Assembly (NCBI RefSeq): GCF_009801115.1
Contig: NZ_VTOL01000006.1
Span: 310,001-374,000 of the forward strand
Source of the DNA: Dyadobacter sp. 3J3
GTDB lineage: Bacteria; Bacteroidota; Bacteroidia; Cytophagales; Spirosomataceae
Direction: 5' to 3'
DNA length: 64,000 bases
In this document: piece after piece, positions 1-8,246 of the stretch
How positions within the stretch are numbered: the first letter of the stretch is position 1
Layout: the number at the start of each line of letters is the position of its first letter
Translations under genes and position numbers: made by a program
Notes under the pieces: model-generated
The model's database searches: none
The model's input: only the letters and a program-made list of their open reading frames with translations
Told to the model about the DNA's origin: nothing

Positions 1-157
1 CTGTCATACGGATCAGACGTGCCTTGGGCGCATCAGTCGGGCTTCCGCGTTCGTCAGCGTTCCGGTTACAGCCGTATGAAATCTTTTGAGCCGAAAATTC
101 CTTTCCGTCAATTGTCACATGCGCTTCTACGCCTATGGTTGCATCTTGTTTTGCCAT
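1..157 (-). CDS. tssD: TssD-like (Hcp) T6SS tube protein, partial at window edge
   Basis: Only the first 52 codons are in the window; the gene runs off the left edge. It starts with MAKQDATIGVEAHVTIDG and continues with SYGCNRNADERGSPTDAPKARLIR. This fits the N-terminus of Bacteroidota TssD proteins, where a small beta-barrel begins with a 'DGKEF' strand and a variable 'R-G-x-P' loop. The start lies 3 nt after the stop of another TssD gene, so the two are co-transcribed and probably translationally linked. Tandem divergent TssD genes are common in subtype iii clusters, and the extra copies may carry effector cargo. What follows beyond the edge cannot be judged. Confidence 0.7.
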   Translation of the reverse strand, partial: MAKQDATIGVEAHVTIDGKEFSAQKISYGCNRNADERGSPTDAPKARLIRMT

Positions 158-160
158 CCT

Positions 161-568
161 TTAAAAATTTTCCAGTTTGGCTTCGTCAACTTCCACATTG
201 GATGCGGTGATTGTCAGGCAGGTAATGAAATTTTCCAGACGTTTTGTGAGTGCAATGTCCAGATCGTCGGACCCGTCATCAAACATTTCAACAAATTCGA
301 TGCAAACAGCATCTTTGAAACTCAGCGTTTTAAAAGAGCCGTGTTCGCCAAACTGTTCGATACTCAAATCGTATTTTTGAGACGGCTTGCTTGCCCATTC
401 CACCAGAAAGTCATCCAGAACCATTTCCACTTCAACATACAAATGAGCCCATTGAATAGGCGAGGTGACCGACATCGCGTCATCCACGGTTTGATGAAGT
501 TCAAATCGCATGTACATCACAGTATATTCGTGGTCGCCGTCGACGGTCAAAGTGGAACTGAAAGCCAT
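161..568 (-). CDS. tssD: TssD (Hcp-like) T6SS inner tube protein
   Basis: This 135-residue protein is about the usual length for Bacteroidota TssD, the Hcp equivalent whose hexamer rings stack into the expelled inner tube. The N-terminal 'FSSTLTVDG' strand and the central 'KTLSFKDAVCIEFVEMFDDG' segment match the pattern 'LSFxDAYLVEYxExFD' seen in TssD proteins. It has no signal peptide, as expected for a cytoplasmically assembled tube. It lies 32 nt downstream of tssC and 3 nt upstream of a second TssD-like gene. It is acidic and has no long C-terminal extension, so it is probably structural rather than an effector fusion. Confidence 0.82.
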   Translation of the reverse strand: MAFSSTLTVDGDHEYTVMYMRFELHQTVDDAMSVTSPIQWAHLYVEVEMVLDDFLVEWASKPSQKYDLSIEQFGEHGSFKTLSFKDAVCIEFVEMFDDGSDDLDIALTKRLENFITCLTITASNVEVDEAKLENF

Positions 569-600
569 CTTAAATCGAATTCTTTTAAATGAGTATCATC

Positions 601-1971
601 TTACTGCTGTGCATATTCAGCAGCCCATGCGGTTGCGTCCAGATCATCTCCTTTTTGTCCGGTCAGTGCGATCATAAAGTTTTTGGCCGGGAAATAAGGA
701 ATCATATGAATGTCCAGATATACCTTGTCTTTTTGATTTTTGTCCTGCTCAAAACGCATCACGCTAAACTTTTCGATCAGTTTTCCAGGTCCGGTTACGC
801 TGTCCAGAAATTTAATAATCTGTTTTTTGAGATCGTTTTTAGTATTATAATCGAAATTCTCAAACGCCCGGCGATTCAAAAAGTCGATCAGTACTTTTGT
901 GATATAATCAAAAACGCGAACGACAGAATAGGTTTGAAGCCCGACATTATCTCCGTTGAAAAGTGTCTTGGCAGAAAACGCCATTACTTTGTTGTATTCA
1001 TTTACCATCGGTATCAAACCCATTTTTTCAAGATCAGCGATCTCCGATTTTTTAAGCGGAAAACGTACACCATCCACCTCATTTAGCGTTCCATGTTTTT
1101 TTCCGGCAGCCACCTGCGACATTAAAGTCTTGTATACATTACCGGCCAAGGCAGTGGAAGGCGGAATATAAAGATCATCCTGCTCATCCAGATCGGCATG
1201 TTTTGCTCTGCCAACCAGCCAGTTGCAGGTCATCATTACATTGGATAAATGCGTTGAACCGCCTGTCAGGTTTGCTGCTTCAAAAAGCTCCATAACATCT
1301 TCCGGTGCGTCGAGATGTTCAAAATCTGTCACGAGCATTACCTTGTTTTTATGCGCCATTTTTGCCCATTTATCAACTACCTTACCTGAACCCAGATAAC
1401 CTGGAACATTCAGGATCGAATAGTTTTCACGCAGATCAAGCCGGTCAAATTTTGCAGCAAGTTCTTCTCCGACGGCATCGGCAAATGTGGTCACATCCAG
1501 ATCTTTAATTTGTTCAGGATCAGCATTTAAAAAAGTTACATTTTTAACTTTTTCCTGTTCGGTATTTTTGAAAAAAGTCGAGACTGAACGATAGGATTGT
1601 TCCAGTGGCCGGATCAATTCGACAGCTTTTCCAAGATTTTCCTTTAAAAGCTCGGAAGCTGCATCTGCTTGATTTTGTCCTTTTTCAATCATTTCGGAAA
1701 TACTTTCCGAGCTTCCAAGAAGTTCGCTCCAGAGTTCAAGGCGCTTTTTAAGTTGCTGACGTTCTTTTTTCTTGTCCGCCTCGGTAAGAAAAATCTTTTT
1801 TCTGGCCTTTTTCTCTGGATTAATATTTCCGGCGCCTTCGATGATGGTTTCCACCAGATCGTAGCTTCCATATTTTGCTAAAAGAGGCAGTCCTTTTTCC
1901 AAAGGTATCGCAGCATGTTCGCGGAAACCCGCTGAACCTTGCTCTTCATTTAATGTTTTTTCAGTTGGCAT
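601..1971 (-). CDS. tssC: TssC, large subunit of the T6SS contractile sheath
   Basis: This 456-residue protein matches the Bacteroidota TssC family (older name DUF5458). With TssB it forms the contractile sheath around the TssD tube. The N-terminal 150 residues are highly charged and include the 'KKARKKIFLTEADKKKERQQLKKRLELW' type linker. The core includes 'FADAVGEELAAKFDRLDLRENYSILNVPGYLGSGKVV' and a C-terminal segment 'IHMIPYFPAKNFMIALTG' typical of the sheath handshake region. It follows tssB by about 60 nt. The recognition is by family resemblance; no catalytic residues are expected. Confidence 0.88.
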   Translation of the reverse strand: MPTEKTLNEEQGSAGFREHAAIPLEKGLPLLAKYGSYDLVETIIEGAGNINPEKKARKKIFLTEADKKKERQQLKKRLELWSELLGSSESISEMIEKGQNQADAASELLKENLGKAVELIRPLEQSYRSVSTFFKNTEQEKVKNVTFLNADPEQIKDLDVTTFADAVGEELAAKFDRLDLRENYSILNVPGYLGSGKVVDKWAKMAHKNKVMLVTDFEHLDAPEDVMELFEAANLTGGSTHLSNVMMTCNWLVGRAKHADLDEQDDLYIPPSTALAGNVYKTLMSQVAAGKKHGTLNEVDGVRFPLKKSEIADLEKMGLIPMVNEYNKVMAFSAKTLFNGDNVGLQTYSVVRVFDYITKVLIDFLNRRAFENFDYNTKNDLKKQIIKFLDSVTGPGKLIEKFSVMRFEQDKNQKDKVYLDIHMIPYFPAKNFMIALTGQKGDDLDATAWAAEYAQQ

Positions 1972-2035
1972 ATGACTAGATCATTTGAACCTTTGAATAC
2001 TTTTTTACCAGTTAAATAATAAGATGAATGTCCTT

Positions 2036-2485
2036 TTAATCAGCAGCTTCCAACTCATTGATCAGTGTTTGGAAAACGCCTAACAGTGCAGCCTTGGCTT
2101 CCGGTTTTTCCAATGCAGCTTTCAGGATTTTGTTTACTTTCAAGTGGCGGACAACCTGTTGGTATGCTTCGGCGCGTGCATCAAGATCTTGTAAAAACGC
2201 ACTTTGTGCCACGATGCCTTTCTTTCCGAAATCACCCAGATTGCGAAAGCGAAGTGGCTCGATGATGAAACTTCCCTCTGCTGTGATAAACTCTGCTTCG
2301 GCCTCTGGCTGGTAGTGCGCAAAAACTTCGTCTGTTGTTTTTAAATCATAAACCATTTCCGGTCTTACCGCCGGATCTCCGGTTAACTTTGTAGCGAAAA
2401 GTGTCCGGTTTTGGGGAATATCCGCGATCCCCTCGCTTGCCTGGTCAATTTTGCGTTCGTTGCCGCCAATTCCGTAGTTGAACAT
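2036..2485 (-). CDS. tssB: TssB, small subunit of the T6SS contractile sheath
   Basis: This 149-residue protein is the size of TssB/VipA and lies directly before tssC, the universal sheath gene order. Features are the N-terminal 'FNYGIGGNE' segment, a central 'FIIEPLRFRNLGDFGKKGIV' strand-helix section (TssB proteins carry 'F.SL.DF.P..v' at this point) and a C-terminal helix 'LLGVFQTLINELEAA'. It is cytoplasmic and pairs with TssC as the building block of the sheath recycled by ClpV, which is encoded further upstream in the same cluster. Confidence 0.85.
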   Translation of the reverse strand: MFNYGIGGNERKIDQASEGIADIPQNRTLFATKLTGDPAVRPEMVYDLKTTDEVFAHYQPEAEAEFITAEGSFIIEPLRFRNLGDFGKKGIVAQSAFLQDLDARAEAYQQVVRHLKVNKILKAALEKPEAKAALLGVFQTLINELEAAD

Positions 2486-2521
2486 GGTTTTATTTGTTTA
2501 AATGAAAAATCTCTTCTGTTT

Positions 2522-2824
2522 TCAGCCGCCAATTAAAACTGTGGGGCAGCCAGCCAAAATACTTCCGCCGTGAGCAGTCATATCGCCCATTCTTGCCGCC
2601 GGTTTACCCGAAATAAGTACACTCGTAGAACCTATCACGATCGTGTCCGGAGGTCCTACGCAAACGCACATATCACCCATAGCTGCTGCCGGCATTCCTC
2701 CGATCAGCACCATGGGGGCACCCGGCGGGAGGATAGGGCCGCCTACATGCGGGATAGGAGGAAGGCCTGGTGTGACCATCGGACATACATGCATGTCTCC
2801 GACTCTTGCTGCTGGTTGTCCCAT
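2522..2824 (-). CDS. PAAR-repeat T6SS spike tip protein
   Basis: This 100-residue protein is a clean single PAAR domain. It begins MGQPAARVGDMHVCP and repeats the PAAR-type motif as 'GGMPAAAMGDMCVCVGPPD' and 'SGKPAARMGDM', with conserved His and Cys residues (H12, C14, and later HGG) that usually bind one Zn at the cone tip. PAAR proteins cap the VgrG spike and often carry effectors. There is no C-terminal toxic domain, so any cargo must bind non-covalently. It sits 37 nt before tssB. Confidence 0.92.
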   Translation of the reverse strand: MGQPAARVGDMHVCPMVTPGLPPIPHVGGPILPPGAPMVLIGGMPAAAMGDMCVCVGPPDTIVIGSTSVLISGKPAARMGDMTAHGGSILAGCPTVLIGG

Positions 2825-2881
2825 TTTTTATTCAGTTAAGTTGTTGGAAAAAGTGATGTTATTTAATGTTAAACTTTGCTT

Positions 2882-3916
2882 CTATTTCTTCTTCAATTTC
2901 TTGAAATCAAGTAGAGAAGTTGCCGTCACGCCAAGACCAACCGCCGCCGAACCGATTGAAATATAGATTCCCGGTTTTGCATAACTTGTCAGTCCTTCCG
3001 GATTGGCTATCTTGCTTTTGTAGTCCTTGAAATCCTTGTTGAGCATCGCAAAGGTGACCGCTCCAAAAGCAAAAGCTGCGATACCAACACCGAGTTTTAT
3101 AGAGGCAATTTTTCGGTCGTGACTCAGCTGCGCCTGATTGGTTTTACTGAGCTGGTCTGCAAATTTTTCCAATGGTTTTTTCTCCTGCTGAGCTGCCGAA
3201 ACCGGTGGTTTCATATCGGTTGGTTTGCTTTCAGTTACTTCGGGTTGCGTTCCGTTTTTCTTTGCAGATTCATAAGTGGCAGATGCAACTGGCGTTGTAG
3301 GTGTAGCGATTGCGTTCGCTGCTGAATTAAAGGAAATGCTGGTCAGGTATATAATCCAGCTGCCGGAAGTCCCTTTGTCCGCCCGAAGTTCGGCAACCCG
3401 TGAAACCGGTTGGTAAGGATCTTTGGTGTTGCTGTTTTTTCCTTTAAACTGCTGGGTATAAAATACTTTTACATAAGCGTATTTATTTATTTTAGCATCG
3501 GACACCACAATGTTGGAAAACTCAATCGAGTTGGTTTCTGATTTGGTATAAAACAGATCGAAGTTGCTCAGATATTTTTCTATCGGTGTATCCAGCTCAG
3601 GAGAACTGCTGGTATGTTTCGGATCCACATCATCTTCCACGACAACACCGTCGTTGAAAAATATCTGGTCATTACTTGGCATATAGCTGTTCATGATCAT
3701 GTATTTGCGCTCGTAGTTGCTCAGATCATCGTTGGAAATTGCGTTAAGAAGATCGTTGAAAGCTTTTATCTTTTCCCTTGCCAACACTCGGATTTCATCC
3801 GCATCTTTGCGGCTCAACGTTTGCGCCACGGATGTTTTTGTATAAAAAAATCCTAACACAAGCATCAAAAGGGCGAGTAATTTTCGGTTTGCCGAAACGG
3901 ATATAAATCGTGTCAT
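2882..3916 (-). CDS. exported protein of unknown function in T6SS operon
   Basis: I do not recognise the family. I place the start at the ATG at 3916 (MTRFISVSANRKLL), 4 nt after the stop of the OmpA-like gene; a start at 3961 would overlap that gene by 41 nt and put 15 residues before the signal peptide. The N-terminus has a hydrophobic signal segment ending 'TSVAQT'. A soluble domain of about 190 residues follows, then a Pro/Ala/Lys-rich linker and two C-terminal hydrophobic segments ('LGVGIAAFAFGAVTFAML' and 'IYISIGSAAVGLGVTATSLL'). It is probably an inner-membrane or periplasmic protein co-expressed with the OmpA-like protein. A role in the T6SS envelope complex is inferred from position only. 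Confidence 0.72.
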   Translation of the reverse strand: MTRFISVSANRKLLALLMLVLGFFYTKTSVAQTLSRKDADEIRVLAREKIKAFNDLLNAISNDDLSNYERKYMIMNSYMPSNDQIFFNDGVVVEDDVDPKHTSSSPELDTPIEKYLSNFDLFYTKSETNSIEFSNIVVSDAKINKYAYVKVFYTQQFKGKNSNTKDPYQPVSRVAELRADKGTSGSWIIYLTSISFNSAANAIATPTTPVASATYESAKKNGTQPEVTESKPTDMKPPVSAAQQEKKPLEKFADQLSKTNQAQLSHDRKIASIKLGVGIAAFAFGAVTFAMLNKDFKDYKSKIANPEGLTSYAKPGIYISIGSAAVGLGVTATSLLDFKKLKKK

Positions 3917-3920
3917 AATT

Positions 3921-5216
3921 TCAATAGGTTCTTTCTTGTAAATCAATGATTTGAACTTCAACCCGTCTGTTTTTTCGTCTGTTTTTCTCTGTATCGTTTG
4001 GCGCTACCGGGAATTTGCTTCCCAGTCCCTGCGCTTTTATCCGGTTTTCATCTACGCCCTTATTCACCAGATATCGGGTAATAACCCGTACCCTGTATTC
4101 TGAAAGTGTAAGATTGAGCGATGCATTACCTACATTGTCAGTGTATCCATTGATAGATAATGATTTATCTTTGTTTGCGGAAATCCATTCGGCCAGTGAA
4201 TCGAGATAATTTTTGGAATCTGAGGGCAGTTTATAGTCGCTTTGAGGAAAATAAAGCGTCCTGTTTTCAACTGTATAAAAAGCTTCCGCTGTTCGACTTT
4301 CTGATTTTAGGCTGTCTTTGGCTGGCAAACGTAAAGATTTTAACGTAATTCCTTCTTTCAGAGAAGCCATAGCCGTTGCAAGTTCTATGTTGCGGTTTTG
4401 ACCAGTCAGTTCCAGTTTATAAATCCTGCCAGCCGTGGCCTCTGTATAAAAATGTCCGTTGTTTACCCTTTCCATTTCGATATTTTCGCCGTTTCCTTCT
4501 CTTAACCTGGCATGTAATCCGCCATGTGGATTGGCAATATTTACAGACAAAATCGTGTGCTGCCGGTTGAGTTTTAACGTGTATGTCCGCGTACTATCCT
4601 GTGCTTGATCCAGGATTAAGTTTCCATTGTAGGATTGATACCCCGGAGATTTGACTTCCATCGCCACAATATCATTTTCCGGAAATGCTATTTCAATTCC
4701 AGGATCGGATTTTGTCAGATCGAAGCATTCCCTGGCTTGTTTGTGCGTGTAGTAAAGACAAATGTTTGCAGGTAATATTTCTTTGGAAATTGCATCTTCC
4801 ACTAAGATGCGCCTAATGATTTTTGGTACGCTCGTCGTGCTGCCTTTTAATACCAAATGTGTTTGTTCTGACTGCGCATATGGCTCGTCCTTCGTTTGCT
4901 TACCAATGGGTAAAAGTTTAAGTGGTACAAAAAAGGTAACATCATTTTTTGAGTCAATATAAACTGGCACTGTAACCGACTGATAACCTTTCGATTCAAT
5001 GACCAGAGCTGAGAGCTCACAAGGAATTTCGAACCGGAACATACCTTTTTCGCTGGTTTTGCCCATTCTTGTTTTACCCTGTTCGCTTTTGGAAAATACG
5101 GTAGCCACAAGCGGCTTTGAACCGCTTACATCCGTCACCGTGCCTTCCAGAAACCCGCATTGGGCATAAAGCGAAGTAATGCTGAGAAAATAGATGAATA
5201 GTTTCACTGCTGGCAA
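3921..5216 (-). CDS. OmpA-family peptidoglycan-binding protein with N-terminal CarboxypepD_reg-like domain
   Basis: 431 residues. A signal peptide (ends about 'SLYAQC') is followed by a carboxypeptidase-regulatory-like beta-sandwich (about 20-100: 'GTVTDVSGSKPLVATVF... GMFRFEIPC') and further beta-rich modules. The C-terminal 110 residues are an OmpA_C domain: 'TLYFPQSDYKLPSDSKNYLDSLAEWI', 'INGYTDNVGNASLNLTLSEYRVRVITRYLVNKGV' and 'NRRKNRRVEVQI', with the D and R that clamp the peptidoglycan peptide. Within a T6SS locus such a protein may anchor the apparatus to the wall (inference). It lies 9 nt after the next upstream gene, so they form one operon. Confidence 0.85.
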   Translation of the reverse strand: MPAVKLFIYFLSITSLYAQCGFLEGTVTDVSGSKPLVATVFSKSEQGKTRMGKTSEKGMFRFEIPCELSALVIESKGYQSVTVPVYIDSKNDVTFFVPLKLLPIGKQTKDEPYAQSEQTHLVLKGSTTSVPKIIRRILVEDAISKEILPANICLYYTHKQARECFDLTKSDPGIEIAFPENDIVAMEVKSPGYQSYNGNLILDQAQDSTRTYTLKLNRQHTILSVNIANPHGGLHARLREGNGENIEMERVNNGHFYTEATAGRIYKLELTGQNRNIELATAMASLKEGITLKSLRLPAKDSLKSESRTAEAFYTVENRTLYFPQSDYKLPSDSKNYLDSLAEWISANKDKSLSINGYTDNVGNASLNLTLSEYRVRVITRYLVNKGVDENRIKAQGLGSKFPVAPNDTEKNRRKNRRVEVQIIDLQERTY

Positions 5217-5225
5217 GTTCTTAGC

Positions 5226-6344
5226 TTATTGATTTGATGATGTTTCCACGCCGATATTTCCCAGTAAAACTTCCCATCGCAGCGTATCTCTGCCATCAAC
5301 TGTTTTCTGGTATGATTCCAGTTTTACCCGGACATTCTTCTTTGTAATATCTCCGTAAGCTACTTTTCCATTGGCTGAATAACCCTCGAAAACCTGCTGT
5401 CCGGAAATGATTCCGTAATAATTGCCATCTGCTTCCTGTTTGAGCTCACTGACGTATTTTACTTCGTTCCAGGTGATATTGATTTTGCTGTAAGGAAGAA
5501 GTTTCAACCTGTTCAAATAATCCTTTACGGGATATTTCCTGACTCCGCTGGAAGAACTTACTGCCACCGTTGCCTGCGGTTCAAAAAGGCTTAAAGCCTG
5601 CAAAACGGCCTTATTTTTCTCGTCAGACTTACGACTTTTATCTCCGATAATCCGCAGATATGAATTGAATTCGTCCACTCTCCGGATTCCCTTCTGACTA
5701 TATTCTTTATATTCCAAATCTGTCAAAACGGGTTTTTCTTTTTCCTTGATCGCAGCCGACGCTTTTTCTTTTACTGCGGCAACAGGTTTATCGGGTTTTA
5801 CTTTTTTAAGCTCTGATTCTTTCTTTTCAATTTCTTTATGCACAAGTCCTAATAATGGGGCGACGTCAACAACGTCTCTAACTATCTCATGGCGGCCATC
5901 TTTATAAATTACCGCCGCCACTTCTTCCTTGTTAATACTGGCTGCTTTTCCCTCCGCAGAAATGTAATTGATCACTTCGCCGCTTTCATAGGAAATCGTT
6001 CCGCTCAGGACAGTCAGCGGTATACTTTTGATGATAATATCCTGGCTCACATTTCTCGGCGGGGTTTTGTAAAAAGCCTCGATCTGCGCCTGTGCTTTCG
6101 AAGTATTTTCATTTAATTCAGTAACGACGATGAATTGCCCATTCTCTGCAAATACAACCAGAAAGCGTTTACGGTTATATATTCGTAATACTCCGTCTGA
6201 TGCCACCCATTCCAATTTGCCATCCAGCGCACGGCTCAATTTTGCCTGAACTGGATTTCCATTGTCAAGCCAGATCCGGTCCTGAGCATAAACCGAACCC
6301 GCAAGCAGCACCAAAAGGATAGTATGTAAACCGAGCTTTTTCAT
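5226..6344 (-). CDS. periplasmic protein of unknown function in T6SS operon
   Basis: 372 residues with a clear signal peptide (MKKLGLHTILLVLLAGSVYAQ). The mature protein is beta-rich in its first 150 residues. A strongly charged Lys/Glu linker follows at about 175-215 (KEIEKKESELKKVKPDK...), then a C-terminal domain. I do not recognise a family. It is in a tight run with the OmpA-like gene (9 nt) and the exported protein downstream, which suggests the three act together in the periplasm, perhaps as accessory envelope parts of the secretion machine. That role is inferred from context. Confidence 0.75.
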   Translation of the reverse strand: MKKLGLHTILLVLLAGSVYAQDRIWLDNGNPVQAKLSRALDGKLEWVASDGVLRIYNRKRFLVVFAENGQFIVVTELNENTSKAQAQIEAFYKTPPRNVSQDIIIKSIPLTVLSGTISYESGEVINYISAEGKAASINKEEVAAVIYKDGRHEIVRDVVDVAPLLGLVHKEIEKKESELKKVKPDKPVAAVKEKASAAIKEKEKPVLTDLEYKEYSQKGIRRVDEFNSYLRIIGDKSRKSDEKNKAVLQALSLFEPQATVAVSSSSGVRKYPVKDYLNRLKLLPYSKINITWNEVKYVSELKQEADGNYYGIISGQQVFEGYSANGKVAYGDITKKNVRVKLESYQKTVDGRDTLRWEVLLGNIGVETSSNQ

Positions 6345-6425
6345 TTAGTGTAAAGTTGAAAAGACAACCAGATTGTCATCGTTTTTCCCTGGATAAATCT
6401 TCTGAGGAAATGTCAATGGTCGAAA

Positions 6426-7568
6426 TCATTTAGTGTAAGTAAGGATTGTCACCTGCATATCGCCGCCCGTCGAGGTTGCATTTACCCGATCCTGACCATG
6501 CGCGTCAATGTACATTTTTCCATATCTGCCCTGATTGGTAATGTAGGCGATTACGGTTCTGTTGGGCAACTTATTGGCATTAGCGTCTGTGTAACTTCCG
6601 TTAATGAAGTCAGTGGTTAAAACAGCTTTTGTAATGTCACTGTATTTTACGTTATCAAAATTGAGCTGTCCCAAAACCGCGAACTTGGCCCCATTTTTTG
6701 GATAAATTCCAGCCTTATCGTTATATGGATACCAGGTAAGATCTTCCGCACCAACTTGTGAAACCAGCTCACCCAAATCCAGATCGTAGGGATTCGAGTA
6801 ATTCATAGTAAATGATTTTTTTGGTAAAAAAGCGGTTGGTTCGCCCAAAGTGAAAGTAAGAACCCCACTATAAGTAATTCCACCGGTGTAAATTGCATAA
6901 GCCCGTGCGTAATACGTCAGGCCAACGGACAAACCCGTCATTGTAGCAGTATAACTTCCTCCGGAAGTTTTGCTGCCAATTTCTATTTTACTGTCTAATG
7001 TTGTAGGTAAGTTATTTGAAGAAGAATAACATACGCCAAATGAACTGATAGTTTCCGTGCCCAGTCTATCAAAAAATGATACACCAACATTGGCTGATGA
7101 TTTTGTGATATCAGTAATTTCTCCAATCTGAATTATGGGAGTGGTGTAGGTTCCCGTTTTGAAACTTACTACTTCTCCATACGAGACTCCGCCTCCTTCA
7201 TTTTTGGCATAAGTTCTTACAAAATAAGTAGTCGCAACGTTCAAGCCGGTGATCTGTCCCTGAAACTGGAAAGGCGTCGAAGTAACAGCATTTCCCACTT
7301 TCAACGAAGTTCCGCCTTCGAGAACAGGTTTGTCCTGTGTTGCGTACACAAATCCATACTCGGTAATTTGTCCGCTCTTTTTATCCTGGCGACTGTTTTT
7401 TCCGTCCGGATCCTGAACAGTCCCGCTTACGGTAGCGCCGGAAGTCACAACCTGGATGACACTAACCGCGGATACGACTGGTGGCAGCGGATCCACCGGC
7501 GAGAATAGGTTGCAGGCACTTACCAGAAACAGTGTTAAAATTGCAAGAAAACTGTATAGCCTTTGCAT
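6426..7568 (-). CDS. surface or periplasmic lipoprotein with FN3-like repeats
   Basis: 380 residues with a lipoprotein signal (LTLFLVSACN; lipobox Cys at about 19). Two homologous beta-sandwich repeats follow (about 35-135 and 140-235). Each contains 'ITEYGFVYATQDKPVL' or 'ISSFGVCYSSSNNLPT' and then 'GLNVATTYFVRTYAKNEGG' or 'GLSVGLTYYARAYAIYTGG', the usual Bacteroidota fibronectin-III-like pattern. The C-terminal 140 residues form an unrecognised domain. It lies between the putative effector block and the envelope genes of the T6SS cluster. It could be an adhesin or an immunity-type lipoprotein for the neighbouring proteases; neither can be shown from sequence. Confidence 0.78.
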   Translation of the reverse strand: MQRLYSFLAILTLFLVSACNLFSPVDPLPPVVSAVSVIQVVTSGATVSGTVQDPDGKNSRQDKKSGQITEYGFVYATQDKPVLEGGTSLKVGNAVTSTPFQFQGQITGLNVATTYFVRTYAKNEGGGVSYGEVVSFKTGTYTTPIIQIGEITDITKSSANVGVSFFDRLGTETISSFGVCYSSSNNLPTTLDSKIEIGSKTSGGSYTATMTGLSVGLTYYARAYAIYTGGITYSGVLTFTLGEPTAFLPKKSFTMNYSNPYDLDLGELVSQVGAEDLTWYPYNDKAGIYPKNGAKFAVLGQLNFDNVKYSDITKAVLTTDFINGSYTDANANKLPNRTVIAYITNQGRYGKMYIDAHGQDRVNATSTGGDMQVTILTYTK

Positions 7569-7637
7569 TTGATTTTATTTTTAAAGTGCAATATTCATTT
7601 CCCTGATTTGAATGTCAAATCCTGACCAACTCATTAT

Positions 7638-8246
7638 TTATTCTGCAATACTCTCCGTGTAACTGGCAAAAGTCCTATTTAATATCGCCGGATAAGGCCT
7701 CAATACCCGGCTTCCCCTGCTTGTGGAGTGTGGGCGAAACCTGAACATTTCTCCCTCCCAATCTCCGTCAAGGTACTGGGTGGCATCAGATGAATATACA
7801 GTTGCACCTACTGCGTTGGCAATGTTTTGCAGCATCAATTTTCCATCACCCCATCCTCCTACTTTTTTAGGATCGCTGTTTGCTGCCGAACAGGATAGAA
7901 AGACAATATTTTTGACTCCCAGATTAGCCCATTTTCTAAACAGGAAATCATTGGTGACTGTAATAATATCGGCACCAAGATGTAAGCCAAAACCACCAAC
8001 TTTGTCAGGAAGTGAATATCCGCCTTCCCTTGAACGTCCTTCGTAGCTTTCGATACTGACCACAGATACTCCGTGTACGATCAAAAACACATTGGCTATT
8101 TTTTTTCGCGAAATAATACTTGAAGCCGTTTGCAGAATTCCTTCTGTACTATCCGAACTGGCAGCAAAATAGATGCTTTCCGCTGCGTCGAACTGATTGT
8201 TTCCGGCAAAACCCATGTCACAAATAAGTAATCTGTCAGCTTTCAT
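7638..8246 (-). CDS. DUF4347/clan-CD-like protein with His-Cys pair, candidate T6SS effector
   Basis: 202 residues, no signal peptide. A hydrophobic strand ends in His58-Gly59 (VFLIVHG) and a second ends in Cys119 (IVFLSCSAA), the spacing and context of the catalytic dyad of clan CD peptidases (caspases, CHAT, gingipains). The C-terminal 'AVGATVYSSDATQYLDGDWEGEM' resembles the end of DUF4347 domains ('tGA.V.AS.....G.W'), which also carry an HG and a Cys. The start overlaps the stop of the upstream metalloprotease as ATGA, so translation is probably coupled. Enzyme activity is inferred, not shown. It is either a peptidase-type effector or a processing factor. Confidence 0.7.
   Translation of the reverse strand: MKADRLLICDMGFAGNNQFDAAESIYFAASSDSTEGILQTASSIISRKKIANVFLIVHGVSVVSIESYEGRSREGGYSLPDKVGGFGLHLGADIITVTNDFLFRKWANLGVKNIVFLSCSAANSDPKKVGGWGDGKLMLQNIANAVGATVYSSDATQYLDGDWEGEMFRFRPHSTSRGSRVLRPYPAILNRTFASYTESIAE

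Noticed and set aside
86..1086. Long plus-strand frames opposite the TssD and TssC genes
   Set aside because: They are antisense shadows of the conserved T6SS genes.
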